Source: JBIOJM01 sp044450785 (GTDB taxonomy: Bacteria > Planctomycetota > Planctomycetia > Isosphaerales > Isosphaeraceae). From it: 64,000 bases of DNA. The translations under genes and the position numbers were made by a program. The notes under the pieces are model-generated. The model had not been told where the DNA came from. It was given only the letters and a program-made list of their open reading frames with translations, and did not search any database. The stretch is taken from assembly GCA_044450785.1 (NCBI GenBank), contig JBIOJM010000003.1, positions 12,139 to 76,138 of the forward strand. The letters are read 5' to 3'. Below, in pieces: positions 43,801 through 53,066 of this stretch (position 1 is its first letter; each line of letters begins with the position of its first letter).

Positions 43801-44283
43801 AACCGCGGTGGTTTCGTCACGAGCCTGGTCCTGAGCTTCAACGGCCCGCTGGACCGGTCGCGCGCCCAGAGCGTGGCGAATTACGCCCTGACCCTCTCCG
43901 GCCCTGACCGGAAGTTCGGGACCCGCGACGACCGACGCGTGTCCCTGAGATCCGCTCGTTGCCGCGAGCAGTTTCTCTCGGACGCGCTGGGGGTACGGTC
44001 CACGGTCACCCTGACGCCAGCGGCTCCGTTCCGGCTCTCGCAGCTCCTGCAAATCCGTGTCAACGGCCAGCCTCGTCGCGGGCTCCGCGACACGTCCGGT
44101 CGACTGCTCGACGGGGATCGGAATGGGCTCCCCGGCGGGAACTTCGTGACGGTGCTGGGTGGTACGGGCGGTCTTGTCAGTGCCAGTTCTGCGACGGTTG
44201 TCCCAATGGATACGGCCGTCGTGGATGCAGTGCTGCCCTCGGGAGCATCTGTGCCTGGCGGCGGCGCTCGGCGTCGTCATTGA
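40861..44283 (+). CDS. LEPR-XLL domain secreted protein with helical toroid and Ig-like domains
   Basis: GAGAGGAGA precedes the start. A basic N-terminal 45 residues leads to DLEPRTLLSA (residues 47-56), the LEPR-XLL motif that marks many exported planctomycete proteins. Next comes a jelly-roll carbohydrate-binding-like domain (about 90-290). A region of repeated helices follows (about 310-740; AMMALVRAYQTFGDSVYLNA, IAAAFMMLAQTEQQLGNTAE), like alpha/alpha toroid glycosidases. Ig-like domains of Big type make up about 780-1060 (IDTTPPRVTAVGQG). The toroid suggests action on polysaccharide, but I see no certain catalytic residue. Confidence 0.82.
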   Translation: MSLTTYDVSKRSAPSRSCRPGSKADRVWAAAQLRRKSRKFRPSLLPDLEPRTLLSAISDNAYPLLGVGATADQSQFYVYQNSDSGLNHSFPSRFFADSQGSLTKIHIDTAAIDDPSSPSGTSTDPNALDPVRGTVFKATFDPLTTGQYVGVNFEEPENWGVRRTAPGASFQGYDLQGATTLVLDVRSPTPGGIWVQFGVGGSDSQPYAKVTDYLYIPQSSTYQPLQIPLSTLRDPFTGAVSSPDLSSVHILFSVATNNVYAPQGGTLLIDNVRFDPVPTSQASSLSFPLSTATFGVLPQSQSPFPLDQVLSNVTTTYETSLTIIDLLDGGTAEDLADARALCDALVYALNHDNAGDPLPTVMVNGAAGIGLHNAYSSGDLALLNNQDPSQGQLGQQGQVRLAGFSVPGQAGGTPAFYLVLDGATGGNNAFAMMALVRAYQTFGDSVYLNAARTIGLWIAGNLTDTSGTGYGGYFDGYPDEGAPKQLITGKSTENNADIAAAFMMLAQTEQQLGNTAESDQWTQWAYVAGDFVMAMFDPASGRFNAGTVPAGTAPGPGIDPSGPQKGNDVINTFDFLDAQTFTTLALAGLPRYQDQIDWHEPIEHAIDTFAKTITATTDGQTRTYQGFSLVATPTITTGDPDPADGIAWEFTGQVVVAMRLVDELYGQTTFETMADSDLAQIRQAQQFAPFGDGEGVVAATLNGENDQGPSRGGFAPVYQDLSTPFQGIPERVGLAATTWAIFADSAIDPLGQPSSAPGTPVLTASTDTGSSSSDDLTNRNNSSSQTVLQFQVGGIDLGATVSILADGVLIGAAVATGPSIVVTTDGTYALTDGSHLITARQTAPGQSPSAISPALTIVIDTTPPRVTAVGQGLSPFEAGPVGSVDLSLSEPIDPSSLSVSSLSLTRDGQTVPLTATVSVTPLSATTYQIQGLAPFTTTTGNYVLEVRADGLRDLAGNLGVGSSTATWFVSLTVQSVQPAFNRGGFVTSLVLSFNGPLDRSRAQSVANYALTLSGPDRKFGTRDDRRVSLRSARCREQFLSDALGVRSTVTLTPAAPFRLSQLLQIRVNGQPRRGLRDTSGRLLDGDRNGLPGGNFVTVLGGTGGLVSASSATVVPMDTAVVDAVLPSGASVPGGGARRRH

Positions 44284-44429
44284 TCTTTCGGCGTTCCTTT
44301 GCAGTGGAAACTGGGGCCAGGTAACGTAGTCGGTATCGAGGTCCATTAAGACCGTTCGATCACCCGACACCAGCTTCCGAAGTCGTGGGTCGACGTGTCG
44401 ATGGCCCTGTTGAACCAGGGGCATAAGCC

Positions 44430-47400
44430 ATGGCGAAGTGGCAAACAGCCAGGGTCTTCATCTCCTCGACCTTTCGCGACATGCACGCCGAGCGCGACCA
44501 CCTGGTCAAGGTGACGTTTCCGAAGCTGCGGCAGTGGTGCGAGGAGCGCCAAATTCATCTCGTCGATATCGACTTGCGCTGGGGCGTGACCAAGGAGCAG
44601 GCCGACAATGGCGCCGCCATCGAGATCTGCCTGAAGGAGATAGATGGTAGCCGGCCGTTCTTTCTCTGCATCCTTGGCAACCGCTACGGCTGGGTGCCCG
44701 AGGAACTTCCTGAGGAGGAACGATATTCGTTTCGCGGTCTCCAAGCCGAGACGCACCTGTCAATCACGCACCTGGAGATCCTCCATGCGGCTCTGGCGCC
44801 CATCAATACGAAGGACTGCAAGAAGGCTGAACGGTGTTCGCAAGCGTTCTTCTACCTCCGTCAACCCGACTGCGTGCCCGATCCCGATCACCTGCCCAGC
44901 CCAGCCGACTCCGCGCGGAAGGAGCTACGCGCAGCGTTCTTCGAAGTGTCGGAGCTGCGTCGGGGGATGCTCAACGACCTGAAGGCGGAGATTCGCCGTC
45001 GTTTTCGACGGAAAAACCGCGTTTTTAACTATCGCGGCTGCTGGGTCGCCGACGCCAAGAATCCCGAGGACGACCAGCTCAAGGGAAGATTGACCGGTCT
45101 AGACGCCTTCGGCGAGCGGGTCGAGACCGACCTGAAGCGGGGGATCAAGGAGCAGTTCGCCGAGCACCTGGCACGTCTGGGCGAGAAGCTCGACCCGTTG
45201 ATCGCAGAGCGGTCGTTCCACGAGACCTTCCTCGAGAACCGCATGCAGGTCCATGTGCCCCGTGCCGACGTCGAGGCCAAGCTCTCCGACTACATTCGCG
45301 GCGACGACCGCCGCCCGCTGATCCTCTCCGGCCCGCCCGGGAGCGGAAAGAGCGCCATCCTGTCACACTGGGTCAGCCAGAATGTTCACCGCGAGACGTG
45401 GCAGGCCAGAGCGCCCGGCTGGCACGATGCCTTCGTCGTCGTCCGCTTCATCGGCGCCAGCCCCAGTTCCACCAGCCTGCCGAAGCTGCTGTCGGACGTA
45501 TGCGATGAGCTGCGTGAACGGTTCACACTGACCGAGGACGTGACCGAAGAGGTCGAGTTCGCCCCTGGCCGGCGGGAATCGCGCGCTCGGAAACAACCGA
45601 TGGCCGTCCCGGCCGACCCGGCACAGGTCGCACCCAAGTGGCCCAGGTTCCTCGAAGCTGCGGCGCAGCACGGGCGGGTTGTGATCGTGCTCGACGCGAT
45701 CAACCAACTGGATCGGGCCACCGAGCCGATGCGGCTGTTCTGGCTCCCCCGAATGCTGCCCGAGAACGTGCGGTTGGTCGTGAGCGTCCTCGACCACGGC
45801 GATGTCTCGAAGGCCGACGCGCAGCCGCCCCTAGGCGAGCTTCCCGACGCGCTCTCGATCCTTCGCCTCCTGAAGCTGCCCGAAGTACTGGTCCCGGAGC
45901 TACACGACGACCTGCAGCGCGCCATCATTCACGAGCTGCCCAGCGTCTTCTGCAAGACGCTGGACGAAGCCCAGGTGGCTCTGCTGATCCAGAACGATGC
46001 GACCCGCAACCCGCTGTTCCTATGCGTGGCGCTCGAAGAGCTTCGCGTCTTCGGCGGGTTTGGTAAGTCCGGTGAAGTGCTACGCGGCAAGATCACGGCG
46101 ATGCCTCGACTCGGTATTGGGAACAACATCGATACTGTGCTGAACCTGCTCTTCGCCCAAGTGCTCGACCGGCTAGACTCTGAGACCCGCCTGCGTGCTC
46201 CTGGCCTAGTCCCCGCTTTGTTTCGCCTCCTGGCCTCGGCGCGCGAGGGCCTGTCCGAGGACGAACTCGACGGCATGCTGGCCCGCGCGTTGCCGAGGCT
46301 GGAATCTCGTGAGCGATCGGGGATGATGCAAGTCGTCCTTCGCCAGGTACGCCCATACCTGATGCGCAAGGGGACCTCACAGGATGTTCTCCTCGACTTT
46401 TTCCACACGGCTTTCCGAAACTCGGTCCTCGACTGGTCCATGAACAATCAGGTGACGCGCTGGAAAGCTCACCGCCATGCGGCCAGTTACTTTTCCGATC
46501 AATCGTACTGGCTCGAACCCTGGAATGTAGCGAGCAGACGAGAACCCGGAAGTGTCTCCACCAGGCTCGTCAACCGGCGAAAGCTCGTGGAACTTCCGTG
46601 GCACTTGATCCAGATGGTCAAGGAAACGGGAACCAAGAGGCTCGGGCGCAAAGCCTGGCGTTCCTGGCAACACCTGGAGACCTTGCTATCCGACATAGAC
46701 TTTCTCGAGGCAAAGTGCTGTGCGGCGATGGTTTTCGATCTGCTGCGCGACATCAGTGTGGCCATGGAGTGGAACGAATCTGAATCGCTGCCACAGTTGA
46801 CTCACGCAATCCGCCTTGCCTTGCCCGCCCTTACTTCAAGACCGGAACTGGCTCTTCAGGTTCTGTATAACCGGCTGAGCTGGATGGGTTCCCTGGCACC
46901 CCTCGTGAAGATCGCTGTCGATCGTGCTCAGGACGGATTAAATTCTCGGGGTGAATGGCTCCGAGCGACATCCAAGTCCCCGGTTGGGCATGAGGGTTCA
47001 AGGATACGATTTGCTGCACCGTCAGCGATTCAGGCACTCTCACCCGACGGCCATGTGCTTGCCCTGGCCCACCGTGACGGCGAGGTCGAGCTCTACACAC
47101 TGAGTGAAGGCCAGTTGATCGATCGCCGCTATGTCTGCGGAACGGTGGCGGCGCTGGCGATCGCGGACGGTGCGTCAGATCTCATTGTCCAGGACGACAC
47201 CGGGAGAATTACCAGTGATCGGAGACTTGCGTCACTGGCCGGGCGAGCAGGCCTGGATTCGATTCTCTACCATCCCGCTCTCGGCGTGATCACCGTGAGG
47301 AACGACAATGCGCTGATCGCCTGGGATCCGGCGTCCGGCACGGAGACCGTCCTGGATCGAGGGATTCAGGAGTCCGTCAGCATCCTGCGGGTCGGAGCAC

Positions 47401-48857
47401 AGGGAAAACGAGTTCTCTGCGTCGAACGTTCCTTGAAGCAGGCCATTCGCGTCTCTGACTCGGTGGGAGGGACCTGGAATGCAAGCTCTTGGCTTTGGAA
47501 CGGGGCTCCGATCATCGACGCCGATCTCGATCCGGAGGGACGTAATCTGCTGGTCTGTTCACAAGATCGAAAGCTCCGGGTGCTTGAAGCCGAGACGGGC
47601 GAGGTCCTTTTCGAACTGCCTTACGAGCAGCGCCAAGATGCTCAGATCCGCGGTGCGCCGGAACGGTGTGCACTAGGGCTCGGGGCGTTGAGTGGCTGGG
47701 CAATCTTCGCGACGCGACAAGGAATGGTCGGCTGCTGGAACTGGGCCGAGGACGTCGTTTCGCCGCTAGGAAGGTACTGTACCATGTTTGACCAGCATGC
47801 AATCAGCCAGTTCCGCGTCGTCTCGAACCAGGATGAACTTTTCGTCTCCACGGAGTCTGAGGGGATGACCTTCGCACGGCAGTGCCTTGAGGACCGGCGA
47901 TTCTCTCACACGGCTCCTGTGAGCTCCTGCCGGCTGTCTGCTCAGGACGTCGTCGTCTCCTTGAGCGAAGACGATCATACAGTCCGTTGGTTCAAGTCTA
48001 GTGAAATGACCGCACTGGCATGCCAGACATTCCTGTATCCGTCGACGATCGCTCCCAGAAACGGGAGCGATGAAACGTTGGTTGGCATGAAGGACGGCGA
48101 CGTCATTCTAACGTCGCCTCAGGTGGGGGTCGAGGGGACGAGACGCATCCGGGCGATCGGTGAGCGCGTCATCGCGATGATGAGTCCGGAACCCAACGTC
48201 GTGTACGTGGCCGGTGCATCCGGAACGATCGTCAAGATCGATCTCGATTCAAGGGCTTCAGAGACGATCCGTTTCTCCAGCACAGAGGACGAGCCCTTCA
48301 AGATTCAGGTGGCGGGACCTGACGAACTGATGGTTTTCAGTAGGAGAGACGGCGGACTCGGTCTACGAAACTGGAGAGACTTCCTTGCCGGATCGATCGT
48401 CTCGATGTTTACCAGGAATGGCCGGAACCAGCGTTCAGGAGAGTCCCACGGTCTCGTATCGCTCCTGGATTCCGCAAGCCGTGAGAGGGTAATCTGGATC
48501 AGGTCACCCGACTTCCATGATGCGGCAATTTCCTCTCATGGCTCCCGAGTATGCCTGGCGGGCGAGAGAGTCGAGATCATCGGGCGTTCCTGGCTCGGCT
48601 GGAAAGCGCTGGCTGCCAGGGAAACGCCGGTTTTCAGGGTCGCCTGGCTGTGCGACGACCGGTATCTCGGAGTTGTCAGACGCGATGCGCCATGGCTTGA
48701 GGTATGGCGGACGAAGAAGAATCTTTCCACGATCGCAGCTCTCGAGCTGCCCGAGACCGTGACCAGCATGGACGCCCAGGGGGACCGGCTCGTGATGGGA
48801 TTCGTGTCTGGTCAGCTCATGTCGTTAAGGCTTGAGAACCACGCAACGAAGTTCTGA
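44430..48857 (+). CDS. DUF4062-STAND NTPase-beta-propeller protein, copy 1 (TEP1/NWD1-like)
   Basis: A 1,475-residue protein. Residues 1-95 are a DUF4062 domain (ARVFISSTFRDMHAERDHL, DIDLRWGVT, ILGNRYGWVP), the same block that opens animal TEP1 and NWD1. A helical linker follows. A STAND/NACHT-type NTPase spans about 285-640, with Walker A GPPGSGKS (about 300) and Walker B VVIVLDAINQLDRA (about 417). A winged-helix/helical region runs to about 830. The last 600 residues are beta-propeller-like, with weak WD repeats (ALSPDGHVLALAHRDGEVEL). STAND proteins with propeller sensors switch on by oligomerising after ligand binding. A TPR gene follows after 18 bp. A role in defence is inferred from architecture. 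Confidence 0.85.
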   Translation: MAKWQTARVFISSTFRDMHAERDHLVKVTFPKLRQWCEERQIHLVDIDLRWGVTKEQADNGAAIEICLKEIDGSRPFFLCILGNRYGWVPEELPEEERYSFRGLQAETHLSITHLEILHAALAPINTKDCKKAERCSQAFFYLRQPDCVPDPDHLPSPADSARKELRAAFFEVSELRRGMLNDLKAEIRRRFRRKNRVFNYRGCWVADAKNPEDDQLKGRLTGLDAFGERVETDLKRGIKEQFAEHLARLGEKLDPLIAERSFHETFLENRMQVHVPRADVEAKLSDYIRGDDRRPLILSGPPGSGKSAILSHWVSQNVHRETWQARAPGWHDAFVVVRFIGASPSSTSLPKLLSDVCDELRERFTLTEDVTEEVEFAPGRRESRARKQPMAVPADPAQVAPKWPRFLEAAAQHGRVVIVLDAINQLDRATEPMRLFWLPRMLPENVRLVVSVLDHGDVSKADAQPPLGELPDALSILRLLKLPEVLVPELHDDLQRAIIHELPSVFCKTLDEAQVALLIQNDATRNPLFLCVALEELRVFGGFGKSGEVLRGKITAMPRLGIGNNIDTVLNLLFAQVLDRLDSETRLRAPGLVPALFRLLASAREGLSEDELDGMLARALPRLESRERSGMMQVVLRQVRPYLMRKGTSQDVLLDFFHTAFRNSVLDWSMNNQVTRWKAHRHAASYFSDQSYWLEPWNVASRREPGSVSTRLVNRRKLVELPWHLIQMVKETGTKRLGRKAWRSWQHLETLLSDIDFLEAKCCAAMVFDLLRDISVAMEWNESESLPQLTHAIRLALPALTSRPELALQVLYNRLSWMGSLAPLVKIAVDRAQDGLNSRGEWLRATSKSPVGHEGSRIRFAAPSAIQALSPDGHVLALAHRDGEVELYTLSEGQLIDRRYVCGTVAALAIADGASDLIVQDDTGRITSDRRLASLAGRAGLDSILYHPALGVITVRNDNALIAWDPASGTETVLDRGIQESVSILRVGAQGKRVLCVERSLKQAIRVSDSVGGTWNASSWLWNGAPIIDADLDPEGRNLLVCSQDRKLRVLEAETGEVLFELPYEQRQDAQIRGAPERCALGLGALSGWAIFATRQGMVGCWNWAEDVVSPLGRYCTMFDQHAISQFRVVSNQDELFVSTESEGMTFARQCLEDRRFSHTAPVSSCRLSAQDVVVSLSEDDHTVRWFKSSEMTALACQTFLYPSTIAPRNGSDETLVGMKDGDVILTSPQVGVEGTRRIRAIGERVIAMMSPEPNVVYVAGASGTIVKIDLDSRASETIRFSSTEDEPFKIQVAGPDELMVFSRRDGGLGLRNWRDFLAGSIVSMFTRNGRNQRSGESHGLVSLLDSASRERVIWIRSPDFHDAAISSHGSRVCLAGERVEIIGRSWLGWKALAARETPVFRVAWLCDDRYLGVVRRDAPWLEVWRTKKNLSTIAALELPETVTSMDAQGDRLVMGFVSGQLMSLRLENHATKF

Positions 48858-48875
48858 CTCGGCGAATGGGAGAAC

Positions 48876-50402
48876 ATGGCGAGATTCTATGCACGTACCC
48901 GTCTTGATCGGCATAGTCATATCAGGCGATGCATGTTCGATTGTAAGCAGGGGCGAACGGACTTGGCCCTGGATCGATTTCGCGATCTGCTCGATGAATT
49001 TCCGGACGACCCCGAAGTGATTTACGGAGAAGCACTGGTTCGAGATCAGTATCTCGGTCAGGGGGTCATCGCCCGGGACCTGTATGAGAAGGCCTTTCAA
49101 CTCTCGATCCCCGGCGCACACCCCCGAGATTTTGCAGCGTTCAACGCCGCGTCGAATGCTCGCACACTTGACGAGTTTTGCCGCTGGGTGAAACTTGCTC
49201 GCGATGCAGCTCCCCGCGACAAGCAGGTTGACGCGATGGAGCACGGGGTGAAGACTAACTTGAAAAACGGTGTTCCATTCTGGCAGATTCAGTTGCTCAA
49301 AGCTGAAATGTGCAGATCGTCGAACCAACCCGGGCACTGCGCCTCAAAAGCGGAGATCGGCCTATTTTCTCATAAGTTGAGCGCTCTCGAAGAAGTGAGT
49401 GTCCGTCGGGTGCGGGCGGGATCTCTTCGCCAACTCGATAAAGAAGCGACCATCGCGCGTAAAGCACGTTGTGAGTCTTTCCACCCTGAAGAACGTCTCG
49501 CACTCCGCGCAGCCGTGGATGAAATCGACAAGGCGATCGCGCTTGATCCCTGGGACCCGGAGCTCCTGAATTTCAAGTCGGCGTGGTGCATCCTGCTCGG
49601 CGAGCTCGAGACTGCACTGACCTGCGCCGAACGTGCTAGCGACCTGCGCCCATCAGGCTATCCCAAGCCCCGGATCAATCGTGCCAATGTCCTCTTCAGG
49701 CTCGGCAGGGAGAAAGATGCGAGAGACTGCGCTCAGGCCGCCCTCAAGGAGGCCGAGAGCTTGGGTGACCCTCAGGATATCCAACTGGCACGATGGACTC
49801 TGAACACGCTCCCCGGGGAACTGGCCGAACCCAGTCCCAACAAGATCGAGCAGATGATAGCAGCCAAGCTCTGGGCGACCCAGACCACGAGTCGGCAGGA
49901 AATCGGCCAGTTCTTCTTCCTCCGCAAGATCAACTGGTTCTTCATCGTCGACCTCGTACGACGGCGAATCGCTCGCCTAGAGATCGCTCTCGAGCTCGGC
50001 GGAGCTGGATTCGAGCGGTTGATGAATTCCGAGTGCGATCCGGCGATTCAGCAACTCGCGACCAGACTCATGGCCGAGCTACTGACGGATTACTCATCGG
50101 AAACGACCTTCCAGGTCGTCCTTAAGCTCGCTCTCCGGAAGAACACAAGGGGACTGCTATGCCTTGCCCTCGCCATTTATCTTACGCTTCATTCGGAGGG
50201 CGTTATGCGCCGCGATGCAGCCCGATTCGTGCTCTATTCGTTACTCGGGTTCGGTGACCTGAATGAGATTCGACAGGCTTATCGTCAATTCGTCCGCTCT
50301 TGCGCCTTCCTTTCATACGAGCAGGGTCGGCGACTCCAGCAAATCTTGAGGGATGAGCTGAACCGAACGAATTCACACTTGTCGGGGCTCTTTGATGACT
50401 GA
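48876..50402 (+). CDS. TPR partner of DUF4062-NTPase copy 1
   Basis: It starts 18 bp after the NTPase stop with GGGAGA upstream, so the two are one operon. The 508-residue product is all-helical with TPR-like hairpins (ALDRFRDLLDEFPDDPEVIY, KAIALDPWDPELLNFKSAW, ANVLFRLGREKDARDCAQAA). A more divergent helical second half follows (residues about 310-508). No enzyme motif is seen. It may be an adaptor or effector scaffold for the NTPase; the second operon also has a helical partner, though the two partners are not clearly the same family. Confidence 0.8.
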   Translation: MARFYARTRLDRHSHIRRCMFDCKQGRTDLALDRFRDLLDEFPDDPEVIYGEALVRDQYLGQGVIARDLYEKAFQLSIPGAHPRDFAAFNAASNARTLDEFCRWVKLARDAAPRDKQVDAMEHGVKTNLKNGVPFWQIQLLKAEMCRSSNQPGHCASKAEIGLFSHKLSALEEVSVRRVRAGSLRQLDKEATIARKARCESFHPEERLALRAAVDEIDKAIALDPWDPELLNFKSAWCILLGELETALTCAERASDLRPSGYPKPRINRANVLFRLGREKDARDCAQAALKEAESLGDPQDIQLARWTLNTLPGELAEPSPNKIEQMIAAKLWATQTTSRQEIGQFFFLRKINWFFIVDLVRRRIARLEIALELGGAGFERLMNSECDPAIQQLATRLMAELLTDYSSETTFQVVLKLALRKNTRGLLCLALAIYLTLHSEGVMRRDAARFVLYSLLGFGDLNEIRQAYRQFVRSCAFLSYEQGRRLQQILRDELNRTNSHLSGLFDD

Positions 50403-50471
50403 AGATTCTGCTGCGAATCGCGAATCGCTTGTCGATGCACTATCGAGAACGATAACTGCGGAGGATATCCC

Positions 50472-51005
50472 ATGATCAAGACCTGCGTGCATACCTTCGG
50501 CCTGTTCGGCTGGGGGATCGTGTTGACGTGCTACGACTGGGAAAGAGCCAGCGCCGATGGGAGTCTCGACATCATGCCGATCGTCGGACTCCTGCTTGTG
50601 TACTTGCTGTCGGGCGTCATGGCAGGCGTTATGATGAAGTCGATCATTCGCCGCAACGAGACTGCCCGACGTATAATGGATGGCTCCATGCACACGTTGC
50701 ATCAAGAGTCAGTTGACCAGATCCAGATTACCGTGACATTCGCTGCGCTCGCCACGGGCCTATTCATGGCGGCGGTGTTGAGCGCCGTCCTCGCCAGACT
50801 CGCCTACCACCCAACGGGGCCGCTGGCCGGAGTCCACCTGCGCCCATCGTGGATGACAGCGGCCGCAACGTTCGTCCTCACGCTACTGGCGGCAATCTCC
50901 GCGGCCCCGATCGTCCATAAGAAACTCCTGGCGCCCTACAGCGTACGGAAAATGGCCACGATTATCCGTAGCTCCTCTCTGCGTGGCGGGGGTTGGCCAA
51001 GGTGA
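50472..51005 (+). CDS. Small membrane protein, four helices
   Basis: The start has GGAG about 8 bases upstream and lies 69 bp after the TPR gene. The 177 residues include four hydrophobic segments: about 5-22, 36-57 (IVGLLLVYLLSGVMAGVMM), 90-112 (FAALATGLFMAAVLSAVLA) and 132-150. A short cytoplasmic loop rich in charged residues sits between the second and third. No family is recognised. Same direction and close spacing suggest it may belong to the DUF4062 operon, perhaps as a membrane effector; this is speculative. Confidence 0.7.
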   Translation: MIKTCVHTFGLFGWGIVLTCYDWERASADGSLDIMPIVGLLLVYLLSGVMAGVMMKSIIRRNETARRIMDGSMHTLHQESVDQIQITVTFAALATGLFMAAVLSAVLARLAYHPTGPLAGVHLRPSWMTAAATFVLTLLAAISAAPIVHKKLLAPYSVRKMATIIRSSSLRGGGWPR

Positions 51006-51110
51006 GAGAGCCACGTGAAAGAGAGAGGACAGTGGATGCATCCCGCCTTGGGTTTACGGGGGTGTTCCGACAATCGACCTACTCGAGAGCCCATCCCATC
51101 TGCCGTCCAC

Positions 51111-51401
51111 ATGACCTACGACCTCCGCGAATTCCACCGGCTGCTGGCCGAGCCAACCACTGCCGCCACAGGCCTGACAACGCCGCCGCTCAACGTTCTG
51201 GTTACTCGAGAGTTGCGATCGATCCATCCGGGCCTGCCCAATTTCCTTGCCGCCAAGGGGGTGGTCGAGGATGCCGGGCGGCCGTCGGGATGCGCCACCG
51301 TGGCAAGTACACCGGTTATGCTTGATTCGTTGCGATCATCGTCGCCCTTTCCTGACACCCGGACCTGCGTGATCCATTCCAACGGAGCGAGACCACGATG
51401 A
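51111..51401 (+). CDS. Doubtful small ORF
   Basis: Its frame begins MTYDLREFHRLLAEPTTAAT and its stop overlaps the next start (ATGA). There is no clear ribosome site and the last 45 residues look non-coding. It may be a decayed gene or chance. Kept at low confidence because of the ATGA overlap. Confidence 0.3.
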   Translation: MTYDLREFHRLLAEPTTAATGLTTPPLNVLVTRELRSIHPGLPNFLAAKGVVEDAGRPSGCATVASTPVMLDSLRSSSPFPDTRTCVIHSNGARPR

Positions 51402-51715
51402 AGTACCACAAGGTCTGCCAAAAGTGCAAAACGCATTACGGCACAATCGAGATTTCCGGTACTCTTCCCCCGATGGCAGATTCCATGATGGGACTGAACA
51501 GAGAAACCCTTTGTATGAAGTGCGGCGGTCGGGTACTGAGCGTCCAAGAGGAGGGAGGCAACGCTCCTGGCATGGCCAATATTGCCGATCGAATCGATTC
51601 GGGGATCAGGAGATTTTATGAGGAATATAATAAGAAGTATAGATACTATTGGTACGCTGCGGTCTTGATCGCGGCTATTCTTACAGGTGCGTGCAGCTAT
51701 ATTTTCTTCCGCTAA
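51398..51715 (+). CDS. Zinc-ribbon protein with C-terminal membrane helix
   Basis: GGAGCGAG lies about 8 bases before the start. The 105-residue product has two CxxC knuckles (CQKC at residues 7-10 and CMKC near 39-42) spaced as in a zinc ribbon. A charged helix (IADRIDSGIRRFYEEYNKKY) and one C-terminal membrane span (YWYAAVLIAAILTGACSYIF) follow. It is probably tail-anchored with the ribbon in the cytoplasm. No function is assigned. It lies downstream of the first DUF4062 operon in the same direction. Confidence 0.75.
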   Translation: MKYHKVCQKCKTHYGTIEISGTLPPMADSMMGLNRETLCMKCGGRVLSVQEEGGNAPGMANIADRIDSGIRRFYEEYNKKYRYYWYAAVLIAAILTGACSYIFFR

Positions 51716-52232
51716 ATGCCTTGCACACGAAGACGGATACGAATTGTCTTATTCAGGATCTTGGCTATGATTCTGGCATCGCACAACTGGGCTGGGCTTG
51801 CGCGGCGGCACCGACGATATGGGGCCGCAAGACATCTTTGCGCGTCACTGAAAGTGTGGCTCTCGGCCAGGGTGCTGCGCAACCCGACTTGTGCTGGGCA
51901 GATTCATGGGATCATCGACTTGTTGAAACCGCGGTTGCAGAAGGATGAGCGGAGCGGGGTGGGTGGGTTGCCAGGTGCAGGCACACACCCGAAGCCCGAG
52001 TCGACGGAGGACAGTTCATGTGTGCTGGAAGCAGTATGGGGCGCGATCTGTTGCCTTCGACGAGTTCGCGCTTGACCGGGTCGGTGCGGGCTGATCCAAT
52101 GGACACCCAGCTTGCACACACGAGGGACCGAGACGCAGGAGTCCCAAATCATCTGCGAAATGTCGGCTAACACCGCCCGCAATGCGCACCGCAGGCGGTC
52201 ATCCTCGCACAGCTTTGCCTCGGTAGGAAGTC
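51716..52232. other. 517-bp gap with no recognised feature
   Basis: Open frames on both strands are short and Arg-rich with no family resemblance or ribosome sites. Nothing suggests an RNA gene or repeat. Confidence 0.5.
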
Positions 52233-52595
52233 ATGGGATGGCTTGACTCCATTCTTGGTGGAGGTGGCGAGCAGAAGGCCACGGATGTCTACACACACAT
52301 CATCGCAAGGTTCCGATTGCCTATCCACGAGGAGTACTTCGCGGTGGTAGGCGCGATCGAGTTCCTTTCCATTGATGATCCCAAGGCGGCGATGGAGTCG
52401 CTGTACCGGCAGATCAATGAGTATACGGACCGAACGGGCATCCATGTGGGTGGGCTGGAGGTCGGCAACTTCGAGTTGCCCTTCAAGACCCTGCTCGACG
52501 CGCTTCAGACATCAATCCGTGCGCGAAGTATTACTAAGCAAAATGCACTGAACTCCCTCCGCAAGAAGCGGGATGAGCTGTCCAAGCGGCTCTGA
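52233..52595 (+). CDS. Uncharacterised 120-residue protein
   Basis: AGGAAG lies 6 bases before the start. The protein begins MGWLDSILGGGGEQKATDVY, then forms what looks like an alpha/beta domain (YFAVVGAIEFLSIDDPKAAM, IHVGGLEVGNFELPF), and ends in a long basic helix (NSLRKKRDELSKRL). Base composition and start are normal, so it is probably real. No family is recognised and it has no clear operon partner. Confidence 0.7.
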   Translation: MGWLDSILGGGGEQKATDVYTHIIARFRLPIHEEYFAVVGAIEFLSIDDPKAAMESLYRQINEYTDRTGIHVGGLEVGNFELPFKTLLDALQTSIRARSITKQNALNSLRKKRDELSKRL

Positions 52596-53066
52596 GCTTG
52601 GTGATGTCCCGCGGGTGTGGGGACATTCTTATTTCTTTAAGAAGAATGCGCAGTCTCGGCACACTCAGATCCCGACCAAAACCAACACGTCTCCTACCAC
52701 GGTCGGCCGGCGCCCGCGGGTTTTCTGGCCGGCGGGGCCTTGCGGCGGACGACGACCAAGTGCAAGACCGCGAGAAGGGCCTCGGCATAGGGATCTCAAG
52801 CGGTCGATGATCCTTGAGAAACTCGTACACGTCCGACTGCGAGAAGGGGTAGGCTTGGTGTCACGTCATTTTTCCAGGGTATCCGCACAAATTGGGTACA
52901 TGATTCGCCTTGGGCCCGGCCGTTTCCATCGCATGGCGTTGCCGCCAGAAACTCCCCCACGCTGGAGAAACAGAGCAACCGCCTCTCGGGGACGGTCGGT
53001 GAAGCGAACCCGGATTCCCTTGGCCCATTTTGCGCCGCTGTAGCGTGAGATCAAGTAGGCACTTCA
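52596..53066. other. 471-bp gap with one hairpin
   Basis: CATTCTT (52624-52630) and AAGAATG (52642-52648) form a hairpin 29 bp after the preceding stop, within GGGGACATTCTTATTTCTT. That sequence resembles short dispersed repeats linked to REP-type transposases. No T run follows, so it is not a standard terminator. No gene is supported in the rest. Confidence 0.45.
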
